64,000 nt of DNA from Collinsella sp. UBA6357 (GTDB taxonomy: Bacteria > Actinomycetota > Coriobacteriia > Coriobacteriales > Coriobacteriaceae): positions 32,643-96,642 of the forward strand of contig DJRP01000026.1 of assembly GCA_002437815.1 (NCBI GenBank), in the 5' to 3' direction. Made by a program: the position numbers and the translations under genes. Positions within the stretch are counted from its first letter, which is position 1; each line of letters starts with the position of its first letter. Shown piece after piece: positions 15,126 to 23,291 of the stretch. A model generated the notes under the pieces. The model was not told the origin of the DNA. It saw nothing but the letters and a program-made list of their open reading frames with translations, and did not search any database.

Positions 15126-18100
15126 TCACGCTTGTGCGGCGAATCTATGGGTATCACGCAGCAGCTTTGCGGTGCGCTCCTCGGCAGCTGCCACGTCTGT
15201 CTCGTCGGCCTGCCAGGTCCAGTTGCCTGTGGCCACACCCGGCACGTTCATGCGGGCCTTGTCGCCGAGCCTCAGCACGTCCTGCAGCGGCATCATCACA
15301 AGAGGTGCATCGCTGGCAAGCGCATCGGCGATCAGCTTGTTGGCCACCTCGCGCGCGGCGTCCTCGTCGCCGTCAGCAAAACTGCGTGTGCACCAGCCGA
15401 CAAGTGTCGAGGTGTCGTGCGTCGAGGTGTAGAGGATCTTGCCCGGCGTGGGCTTGATACCCGCACGCACGTCATAGTCACTGAACTCCAGTACGTCCAT
15501 ACCCGGGAAGCCGCAGGTCGAGGCCATGGCGCGCACGCCAGGTGTTAGATAGCCCAGATCCTCGGCGATAAAGTTGAGCGGACCCAGCTCGTCATAGGCG
15601 CACTGGAACAGGTCTTTGCCCGGTCCCGCCAGCCAGCGGCCGTCGGCACACTGTTTGCCGGCGGGGATGCTAAAGTAGCTGTGGAAACCCAAGAAGTGGT
15701 CCAGGCGCACGCGGTCATAGAGCGCAAAGGCACGACGCAGGCGGTCCATCCACCAGCGATAACCGTTCTTTTTCATGTGGTCCCAGCGGAAGGTGGGATT
15801 GCCCCACACCTGACCCTCGGGCGCAAAGTTGTCGGGTGGCGCACCCGAGATCTCGATCGCCTTGCCCGTGTCGGACAGCCAGAAGTTTTCGGGCTCGCTC
15901 CAAGCGTCTGCCGAGTCGTCGCTCACGTACATGGGAATGTCGCCGATGACCTCGATGCCCTTCTTGTGGGCATAGTTCATGAGCTCGCACCAGGCAAGGT
16001 CAAAGCGATACTGCATGTACGCCTGCAGCTCAGCCTCGTCGCGGAACCGCGCATCGACGATGATTTTCTCGCTGTAACATGCGACCTCGGCCGGCCACTC
16101 GTGGCGCGACTGCCCCTCGTAGTACTTCTTGACGGCCATGTAGGCGCAGTATTTCTCGAGCCAGTCGGCGTTGCGGTGCTTGAAGGCGGTATAGAGCGGA
16201 TCGGCGTCCTCGCCGCCACGGGTCTTCCAGGCGCGATAGTCGGCTTTGAGCTCGTCGTGGCTCTGGGGCAGCAGGTCGATGTTGCCGGCAAAGGCGGAGG
16301 GGCCCGCGTAGGGGCTGCGGAAGAAGTCCGTGGGGTTGACCGGTAGCACCTGCCAGTAACGCATGCCCATGGCAGCGATGTGTTCGATAAAGCGACGCGT
16401 GTCGGCACCTATCGTGCCGGGCTTGCCGTCGTCGGTGGGCACCGAGGTGATGTGGCACACCACGCCCGCGCCGTGCTCAAGTGGCTCCTGCAGACGGCGC
16501 TCGGCATGGTGATAGATGATCGACGAGCCGAGCGGCCACAGATGCACGCTCACCTTGCCGTCCTTGATGGTGTGCTCGACACCTGAGATCACATCGCTCG
16601 CGCACTCGGCAAGTGCGGGGATCTCGACGGTATGCACGTTGGACAGGCTGCGGTTGATGATAACGGTTGCGGCCTCACCGTTCTTGCCGGTGCGGGTGTA
16701 GGCCAGCACGTCCTCGTTGAGGGCGCGGGCATGAATATCGCCGTCGACCAGGAAGGGGAGGGCGCGGCGCAGCGCGGCGGCGTTCTTGACGATGGCGAGC
16801 ATGTCCAAATCGCGCGGCTGGTCGGGTGTGGGCAGGGTGCGGCGGTTGCCCGGGTCGGTGAGTCCCTCAAGGCCAAACTCGTCGCCGTAATAGACCGAGG
16901 GCACGCCGGGGAAGGTCATCTGCATGAGCGTGGCAAGCCAAAAACGGCTCTTGGCCAGACCCATGGCGTTGTCGTCGAGGCGCCAGCGGCTGCGCTCCGA
17001 CTCGGGAAGCTGCGACTCGTCGGGGCCGCCGCCGAGCACGCTGATGATGCGCGGGCGGTCGTGGCTCGATAGCAGGTTGAGTGCACACGCAAGGGCCTCG
17101 GGCGGGTAGTTCTCGTGCAGCGTCTCGATATCCTCGGCCGCGTCATAGGCGGTCTTGTGGCCCATCAAAAAGCCGATCACCATGTCGCGGAAGGGGTAGT
17201 CCATGGCCGAGTCGAGCTCGGATCCCTGCAGGTAGCGGCGCAGCTGACCATAGCTGATCTTGTTGGAGGCGTCTTCCCACACCTCGCCCAGCAAAAGGCC
17301 GTCGGGTTTCTCGGCGAGCACGGCCTTTTTGATCTTTTCCAGGAAGCCGTCGGTGAGCTCGTCGGCAACATCCAGGCGCCAGCCGTGGGCGCCGGCGCGC
17401 AGCCATTTGCGGATCACGCCGTCTTTGCCCAAAAGCTTCTCTTGCACCAGCTCGGAATGCTCGTTAAGGGCGGGCATGTTGTCGATGCCCCACCAGCAGT
17501 CATAGGTGCCGTCTTCATGGAAGGTAAAGGCGTCGCGCCAGGGGGAGTCCTCGCTTTGCCAGGCGCCCACGCCGGGATAGTTGCCGTAACGGTTGAAGTA
17601 GACCGAGTCATCGCCGGTGTGGTTAAACACGCCGTCCAGGATGATCGAGATGCCCAGCTTGTCGGCTGCGGCGCAAAGGTCTTTAAAATCCTGCTCGGTG
17701 CCCAGGATAGGATCGATTTTGGTGTAGTCGGCCGTGTCGTAGCGGTGGTTGCTCGCCGCCTCAAAGATCGGGTTGAGATAGATGGCGGTAAAACCCATCT
17801 CGGCGATGCGGGGCAGATCCTGCTCGATGCCCTTGAGGGAGCCGCCGTAGAAGTCCCAGGTCTTGATGGCGCCGTTGGGCTCGCGCTCGTAGGCGGGCGG
17901 CTCGGCCCAGTCCTCGATCATGCGGCGCTGAATGCCGTGGCGCGGTTTATCGATCTGCGGTTTGGTGCGCTCGCGCCAGTGCTCGTCGCGCGCGTAGCGG
18001 TCGGGGAAGATCTGGTAGACCATGCCCTGTTCGTACCAGCTGGGGCGGGTCTGGCGGTGCTGGTAGACGGTGATCTGGAACGAGGGCACCTCGACGTAGT

Positions 18101-18422
18101 CATACAGCACGCCCTCGCCGCCGGTGCGGCCTTGCGGAGCGCCCAGGCGGCGCTCGGGCTGGCCTTCGATCTGCAAAACAAAGCTGTACCAGATGATCGA
18201 GGGTTCGGAGGCCTTGAGCTGCACGCTAAAGATGCCGTCGCCTTCGTGCTCCATGGGCGTGAGCGTCTCGCCGATACCGTCGACCCACGTGCGCAGCATG
18301 ATCGTGGCCGCCGTGGGGTCGGCGTCCTCGAGGATGACCGAGAGGTCGACCGTGGTGCCGGCGGTCACGGCGCCAAAGGGCTCGCGGAACTGCGGCAGGC
18401 GGCTGTTGTGAATAAGTCTCAT
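15126..18422 (-). CDS. GH13 amylase / GH77 4-alpha-glucanotransferase fusion
   Basis: 1098 residues. An N-terminal Ig-like region (~1-120) leads into a GH13 alpha-amylase/neopullulanase domain (~125-640): DGVFNHTG, GWRLDVADE (nucleophile Asp), LLLGEVWED (acid/base Glu) and SSHDRPR. From ~650 a GH77 amylomaltase follows: YWQVLPVNPTDF, VRLDHFLGFHSYF (nucleophile Asp), FIAEDLGYL (acid/base Glu) and STHDTSTLVGW. Both catalytic sets look complete. No signal peptide is seen, so it should act in the cytoplasm, cutting and re-ligating alpha-glucans during glycogen use. It is last in the glycogen gene string, after glgA, with a probable terminator between, so it may have its own promoter. Confidence 0.9.
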   Translation of the reverse strand: MRLIHNSRLPQFREPFGAVTAGTTVDLSVILEDADPTAATIMLRTWVDGIGETLTPMEHEGDGIFSVQLKASEPSIIWYSFVLQIEGQPERRLGAPQGRTGGEGVLYDYVEVPSFQITVYQHRQTRPSWYEQGMVYQIFPDRYARDEHWRERTKPQIDKPRHGIQRRMIEDWAEPPAYEREPNGAIKTWDFYGGSLKGIEQDLPRIAEMGFTAIYLNPIFEAASNHRYDTADYTKIDPILGTEQDFKDLCAAADKLGISIILDGVFNHTGDDSVYFNRYGNYPGVGAWQSEDSPWRDAFTFHEDGTYDCWWGIDNMPALNEHSELVQEKLLGKDGVIRKWLRAGAHGWRLDVADELTDGFLEKIKKAVLAEKPDGLLLGEVWEDASNKISYGQLRRYLQGSELDSAMDYPFRDMVIGFLMGHKTAYDAAEDIETLHENYPPEALACALNLLSSHDRPRIISVLGGGPDESQLPESERSRWRLDDNAMGLAKSRFWLATLMQMTFPGVPSVYYGDEFGLEGLTDPGNRRTLPTPDQPRDLDMLAIVKNAAALRRALPFLVDGDIHARALNEDVLAYTRTGKNGEAATVIINRSLSNVHTVEIPALAECASDVISGVEHTIKDGKVSVHLWPLGSSIIYHHAERRLQEPLEHGAGVVCHITSVPTDDGKPGTIGADTRRFIEHIAAMGMRYWQVLPVNPTDFFRSPYAGPSAFAGNIDLLPQSHDELKADYRAWKTRGGEDADPLYTAFKHRNADWLEKYCAYMAVKKYYEGQSRHEWPAEVACYSEKIIVDARFRDEAELQAYMQYRFDLAWCELMNYAHKKGIEVIGDIPMYVSDDSADAWSEPENFWLSDTGKAIEISGAPPDNFAPEGQVWGNPTFRWDHMKKNGYRWWMDRLRRAFALYDRVRLDHFLGFHSYFSIPAGKQCADGRWLAGPGKDLFQCAYDELGPLNFIAEDLGYLTPGVRAMASTCGFPGMDVLEFSDYDVRAGIKPTPGKILYTSTHDTSTLVGWCTRSFADGDEDAAREVANKLIADALASDAPLVMMPLQDVLRLGDKARMNVPGVATGNWTWQADETDVAAAEERTAKLLRDTHRFAAQA

Positions 18423-18547
18423 AGGGGTTTCCAGTTCTATATATGGTTACACCGAGTGGTTGCACACCGTTGTCAAGTATATCCGTTCGTGGACAAATGC
18501 CCACAATCTGGTGCGGTTCTTCGGTGAGCGGGGCGTCCGTGTCCGCC

Positions 18548-18581
18548 AAAAAGAGAGGCCAAGGCGGGGAGCCTCGGCCTC
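18548..18581 (-). terminator. Terminator after glgA
   Basis: On the minus strand the stem 18555-18565 / 18571-18581 (11 positions, one mismatch, 5-nt loop) is followed by a run of T (18548-18552). It lies between glgA and the GH13-GH77 gene. Confidence 0.7.
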
Positions 18582-18600
18582 AAGGGACGGTCTTGGGTGC

Positions 18601-20793
18601 TTAGTGGCGCTTGCGGGTGCTCGACGTCTTGCGGACGGATGCGACCGTCGCTTTGGTCTTTGCCGCAGGCGCGGAAGCGGGCTTGGCTGCGGGCTTTGCC
18701 TCGGCCTTGGGTGCCGGCTTTGTCGCCGTGGTCTTGGTGGCTGCTGGCTTGGTCGCGGGCTTCTTGGCCTCGGGCTCAGCCGGCTTGGCTTCTGCCTTGG
18801 TTGTCGTCTTTGCTGCAGGCTTTTCGGCTGCAGCGGGCGCGGCCTTTTCTGCCGACACGCTTTCGGCCTTGGCAGGCGCCTTCTTGGCTGCCGACTTTGC
18901 GGCGGCCTTGGTGGCCGTAGTCTTGGTGGTCGTTGCCTTCTTGGTGGTGCTGACCGCCTTCTTGGTCGTAGCCGTGGTCTTTTTGGCTGCGGTCTTGGTC
19001 GCGGTCTTGACTGCCGGTTTGACCTCGGCCTCTACCTTGGGGGCATCTTCGGTCTTTACCTCAGCCGCTGTAGCCTTCTTTGCTGTCGTGTCCTTTTTGG
19101 CCGTGGTAGTCATGGCCGCGCTCTTGGTAGCGGATGCCTTAGCCGTCGTGCTCTTTGCCGTGGTAGTCGACTTCGCAGCCGTAGCGGCCGGCTTCTTAGC
19201 GGTCGTCTTCTTGGCAGTAGTGGTGCGCTTGCGTGCGGGTGCCTTCTTAGCCGATGCCGGCTTTTCTTCGGCGACCTTTTCAGTCTCAACCATAGCTTCG
19301 GGCTCCACAGCAGACGCCGGTCGATCGATCTCGGGATGCATATAGAAGTACAGGTCCAGATACTTATCGGCCGAGCGGGTCCAGCTAAAGTCCTGCTCCA
19401 TGGCGTTGGTGACCAGCTTGTTGAACTCCTTGCGGTCATCCCAGAACAGGCGTGCCGCGCGGAACACGGTGTCGCCCATCTCGTCGCCATTGAAGTTGGC
19501 AAAGCTGAAGCCCGTGCCCTCGCCGGTAAACTGGTTGTAGGGGACAACGGTGTCCTTGAGGCCGCCGGTCTCGCGCACGATGGGCAGGGTGCCGTAGCGC
19601 ATGGCGATGATCTGCGACAGGCCGCAGGGCTCGAACAGCGACGGCATCAAGAACAGGTCGGCACCGGCATACATGCGCTGCGAGAGCGCGGGATCGAACT
19701 CGATGCGGGCCGCCATGGTTCCGGGGTATTTGCCCTCAAAGTAGCGTAGGCTGTCCTCGTAATCGCGGTCGCCGGTGCCCAGCACGGCCACTTGCACACC
19801 GCCGGACAGAATGCGATCGAGCGCGTACATCACCAGGTCCAGGCCCTTTTGGCGCGTCAGGCGCGTGACCATCACCATGAGCGGGCGGTCGTCGCGCACC
19901 TCGAGCCCCAGCTCTTCCTGCAGCTTGGCCTTGCACACGGCCTTGCCGGAGCGGTCGGCGACGGTGAAGTTGGCCGCGATGCGCTTGTCGGTCGCCGGGT
20001 CGAAGGCCGCCACGTCGATGCCGTTGAGAATGCCCTGCAGCGCATAGGAGCGCTCGCGCAGCACGCCGTCCAGACCCTCGCCGAACTCGGGCGTCTGGAT
20101 CTCGCCGGCATAAGTGGGGCTCACCGTGGTGATGGCGTCGGCATAGTGCAGCGCGCCCAGCATGTAGTTGATCGAGGTGGCGTCGCAGCGCAGCTGCGTG
20201 GCAGCCGCGGGAATGTGTGCCAGACCCAGGATGTCCTCCATGATGGTGTCTGAGAACTGTCCCTGAAAGGCCACGTTGTGGATCGAGAATACAGTCTTGA
20301 CGCGCTCGTAGAGCGGCAGGCCCTGGTAGAACTCGCGCAAAAACACCGGGGCAAGCGCCGTCTGCCAGTCGTTGCAGTGCAGGATGTCGCACTCAAAACC
20401 CTCGGGCAGGTGCTGCAGGCTCTCGGTGATGGCCTTCGAGAAGAACGCGAAGCGCTCGCCGTCGTCAAAGAAGCCATAAGGATAGTCGCGCGCAAAATAG
20501 CGCTCGTTGTCGATAAAGATATAGGTGACGCCGTCGTGCTCGAGCTTCTCAAGACCGCAGTACTCGTTGCGCCAGCCCAAGCTCACATAGAAATCGGCGA
20601 TGTGGGTCATCTGCTGTTTGTACTCGTCCTTGATGGTGGCGTACTTGGGCACCATCACGATGCACTCGGCGCCGGCACGCGTCAGGGCCGCCGGCAGCGA
20701 GCCCGCCACGTCACCCAGACCGCCCGTCTTGACAAACGGTGCGCATTCGGCCGAGGCAAACACGATTTGCATCTTTTTGTTGGCTTGTGCCAT
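18601..20793 (-). CDS. glgA: Glycogen synthase with long Lys/Ala-rich tail
   Basis: 730 residues from ATG 20793, against about 480 for normal GlgA. The first ~485 residues are a standard GT5 ADP-glucose glycogen synthase: SAECAPFVKTGGLGDVAGSL with the ADP-glucose-binding KTGGL, MVTRLTRQKG, and SLFEPCGLSQIIAMRYG. Residues ~490-730 are a low-complexity tail of Lys, Ala, Thr and Pro (KKAPARKRTTTAKKTTAKKP and similar), very basic, resembling histone H1 or AlgP tails, and ending SSTRKRH. GlgB in the same operon has a shorter tail of the same type. The tail is in frame, without a stop or frameshift. It elongates alpha-1,4-glucan in the cytoplasm. Confidence 0.95.
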   Translation of the reverse strand: MAQANKKMQIVFASAECAPFVKTGGLGDVAGSLPAALTRAGAECIVMVPKYATIKDEYKQQMTHIADFYVSLGWRNEYCGLEKLEHDGVTYIFIDNERYFARDYPYGFFDDGERFAFFSKAITESLQHLPEGFECDILHCNDWQTALAPVFLREFYQGLPLYERVKTVFSIHNVAFQGQFSDTIMEDILGLAHIPAAATQLRCDATSINYMLGALHYADAITTVSPTYAGEIQTPEFGEGLDGVLRERSYALQGILNGIDVAAFDPATDKRIAANFTVADRSGKAVCKAKLQEELGLEVRDDRPLMVMVTRLTRQKGLDLVMYALDRILSGGVQVAVLGTGDRDYEDSLRYFEGKYPGTMAARIEFDPALSQRMYAGADLFLMPSLFEPCGLSQIIAMRYGTLPIVRETGGLKDTVVPYNQFTGEGTGFSFANFNGDEMGDTVFRAARLFWDDRKEFNKLVTNAMEQDFSWTRSADKYLDLYFYMHPEIDRPASAVEPEAMVETEKVAEEKPASAKKAPARKRTTTAKKTTAKKPAATAAKSTTTAKSTTAKASATKSAAMTTTAKKDTTAKKATAAEVKTEDAPKVEAEVKPAVKTATKTAAKKTTATTKKAVSTTKKATTTKTTATKAAAKSAAKKAPAKAESVSAEKAAPAAAEKPAAKTTTKAEAKPAEPEAKKPATKPAATKTTATKPAPKAEAKPAAKPASAPAAKTKATVASVRKTSSTRKRH

Positions 20794-20897
20794 ATCGTTC
20801 TCGTTTTCTCTTGATTCGAGAATCGCCGCCAAGCGCGGTGCCGGGCGGCGATTCTCGATGCTTCAGTTCATCCGGTGGGTGAGGTTACACGTGTGCG

Positions 20898-22025
20898 CTA
20901 GCGGACGATCGTCGTCTCGCTGGTGATCGGCGCCTTGCCCATGACCAGAATGTTTTCGGGCGTGCCGCGCAGCTCGGTGTTGTTGGGCACCACGTTGTTT
21001 TTATCGAGGATGGCGTTCTCGACGCGAGCGCCCGACTTGATGACGCAGGACTGGTTGATGATGGAGTTGGTGATCGATGCACCCTCCTCAACGACCACGC
21101 CGCGCGACAGGATGGAGTTGCGCACCGTGCCCTTGATGATGCAGCCGGCCGAGATGATCGAGTTGCAGGCGTGGCTGCCGGTGGCGTAGCGCGAGGGCGG
21201 AACGTCGTGGGCCTTGGTGAGGATGGGGCGCTCGGGCTGGAACAGCTGGTCGGCGAGCTCGGGGTTGAGCAGGTCCATGCTGCGGCGATACAGCGAGCTC
21301 TCGCTAAAGACGCCCACGACCAGGCCCTTGTACTCATAGCTGCACACGTCGATATGGCCAAAGTCGCCCTGGATGGCCTCGAACAGGTCGAGGTAGTCGG
21401 CAGCCTCGTAGTGGTCGATGATCTCGAGCAGCGTCTCGCGGTTGATGATGGCGCAGTCCATGGACGCGTTGTCGCCGTAGACCACGCCGGCGGACACGGC
21501 CTTGACGCGGCCGGCGTCGCCGATCTCGAGCTTGGTGATATCGTTGATGGAACGCGGTGCCTTGCAGTAGACCATGGTGATTTGGGCGCCGGAGTTCTCA
21601 TGCGCCTCGATGATCTTGTTCAGATCGAGGTTGAACATGATGTTGGTGCCCATGAGCACCACATAGGGCTTGTCCGAGCGCTGGAACAGGCTCTTGTTGG
21701 AGATGATGTCGCGCAGCAAAAAGCGCATGCCGCCCTTGGTGGTGCCGTAGGCGTTGCCGGGCACCATGAACAGGCCGCCCTTCTTGCGGTCGAGGCCCCA
21801 GTCCTTGCCCGAGCCCACGTGGTCGATGAGCGAGCGGTAGTTGCCCGGCATGACCACACCGACGGTCTTGATGCCGGCGTTCATCATGTTGGACAGCGGA
21901 AAGTCGATCAGACGGTAGCGGCCCATAAACGGCACGGACGCGACGGGGCGGTCCTTGAGCAGCACGCTGGGGTTGCTAGAAGAATAGTTGGCGGTGATGT
22001 AGCCGATGGCTTTGCGGTTGATCAT
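20898..22025 (-). CDS. glgD: GlgD, ADP-glucose pyrophosphorylase-like subunit
   Basis: 375 residues. It has the pyrophosphorylase fold (RYRLIDFPLSNMMNAGI, GSGKDWGLDRKKGG) and the C-terminal left-handed beta-helix (IISAGCIIKGTVRNSIL). The N-terminal Gly-rich nucleotide loop GGxGTRL of GlgC is replaced by ITANYSSSN, as in GlgD proteins, which are thought to be regulatory partners of GlgC rather than full enzymes. It starts 4 bases after the glgC stop. Confidence 0.92.
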   Translation of the reverse strand: MINRKAIGYITANYSSSNPSVLLKDRPVASVPFMGRYRLIDFPLSNMMNAGIKTVGVVMPGNYRSLIDHVGSGKDWGLDRKKGGLFMVPGNAYGTTKGGMRFLLRDIISNKSLFQRSDKPYVVLMGTNIMFNLDLNKIIEAHENSGAQITMVYCKAPRSINDITKLEIGDAGRVKAVSAGVVYGDNASMDCAIINRETLLEIIDHYEAADYLDLFEAIQGDFGHIDVCSYEYKGLVVGVFSESSLYRRSMDLLNPELADQLFQPERPILTKAHDVPPSRYATGSHACNSIISAGCIIKGTVRNSILSRGVVVEEGASITNSIINQSCVIKSGARVENAILDKNNVVPNNTELRGTPENILVMGKAPITSETTIVR

Positions 22026-22029
22026 CGGA

Positions 22030-23178
22030 TCATTCCCCCTTCCCGATAACGACGTCGTTGCCGACGACGGCCGTATCCTTGGTGGTATCGACGGAGCCGA
22101 GCTTTACGCCCTCCTCGACGGTTGAGTTCTCGCCCAAGATGGCACGGCAGATGTGCGCACCGCTCTTGACATGCGCTCCGGGCAGTAGCACCGAATCCTC
22201 GACCACGGCGCGCTCCTCGATGATGACATCGGTCGACAGGATGGAGTGGCGCGCAGTGCCGTAGATCTTGCAGCCGTTGGAGACCAGGCAGTCGTCCAGG
22301 CGGCCGTCGGGTCCGATATAGTGCGGCGGGCGCGTGGTGATGTTGGACATGATGGGGAAGTTCTTGTCAAACAGGTCGAACTCAGGATTGGGTCCCAGCA
22401 GGTCCATCGAGGTCTCATGGAAGCTCGCGATGGTGCCCACGTCTTTCCAGAAGCCGTGGAACTCATAGCTGTAAAGGCGCTTGCCCTCGCCGAGCAGCTT
22501 GGGGATGATGTCCTTGCCAAAGTCGTGGCTCGAGCGCTGGTCGAGCGCGTCCTCCTCGAGCGCCTTGATCAGCACGTCGGCCGAGAAGATGTAGATGCCC
22601 ATGGACGCGAGGTTCGAATCGGGCTTCTCGGGCTTCTCGGTGAACTTGGTGATGCGGCCGTCCTCGGGGTCGGTGGTCAGGATGCCAAAACGGCTGGCCT
22701 CCTCCCAGGGCACGGGCATGACCGAGACGGTGAGATCGGCGTTGTTGTCGATGTGCGTCTTGAGCATCTTGCGGTAGTCCATGCGATACAGGTGGTCGCC
22801 GGAGAGAATCAGGACGTACTCGGGGTCGTTGGCCTTGATGTAGTCGAGGTTCTGCGTGATGGCGTCTGCCGTGCCGGCGTACCAGGCGCCGCCGGTCTGG
22901 GTTTCGTAGGGCGGCAGAATCGACACGCCGCCGTCGCGGCTGTCAAGATCCCAAGCCTCGCCCGAGCCCACGTAGGCATGCAACAGGTAGGGGCGATACT
23001 GGGTGAGCACGCCCACGGTGTCGATGCCCGAGTTGGAGCAGTTGGACAGCGAGAAGTCGATAATGCGGAACTTGCCGCCAAAACTCACCGCCGGCTTGGC
23101 GATCTTTTGGGTGAGCGCCCCCAATCGGCTACCCTGTCCTCCTGCGAGGAGCATCGCAATGCATTCTTTCTTGCTCAT
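22030..23178 (-). CDS. glgC: Glucose-1-phosphate adenylyltransferase
   Basis: 382 residues with AAAAAGGAG upstream. AMLLAGGQGSRLGALT is the nucleotide-binding loop; FRIIDFSLSNCSNSGID and LSGDHLYRMDY follow, as does FTEKPEKPDSNLASMGIYIF; the C-terminal beta-helix allosteric domain is present. It makes ADP-glucose from ATP and glucose-1-phosphate, the committed step of glycogen synthesis. It is coupled to glgD. Confidence 0.95.
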   Translation of the reverse strand: MSKKECIAMLLAGGQGSRLGALTQKIAKPAVSFGGKFRIIDFSLSNCSNSGIDTVGVLTQYRPYLLHAYVGSGEAWDLDSRDGGVSILPPYETQTGGAWYAGTADAITQNLDYIKANDPEYVLILSGDHLYRMDYRKMLKTHIDNNADLTVSVMPVPWEEASRFGILTTDPEDGRITKFTEKPEKPDSNLASMGIYIFSADVLIKALEEDALDQRSSHDFGKDIIPKLLGEGKRLYSYEFHGFWKDVGTIASFHETSMDLLGPNPEFDLFDKNFPIMSNITTRPPHYIGPDGRLDDCLVSNGCKIYGTARHSILSTDVIIEERAVVEDSVLLPGAHVKSGAHICRAILGENSTVEEGVKLGSVDTTKDTAVVGNDVVIGKGE

Positions 23179-23215
23179 CGATTTCTCCTTTTTCCATCGA
23201 TGTTGGTATCCCTAT

Positions 23216-23249
23216 GGCGGACGGCGCCGCTATGGACGCGCCGTCCGCC
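23216..23249. repeat. Strong intercistronic hairpin between glgP and glgC
   Basis: Arms 23216-23227 and 23238-23249 are perfect 12-bp complements with a 10-nt loop. There is no T run on the minus strand after it, so it is more likely an mRNA stability or processing element than a terminator. Confidence 0.6.
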
Positions 23250-23291
23250 GTTGATGCCGTGTGACCGTGGGGCCACGTGCCGTGTGCGGAT

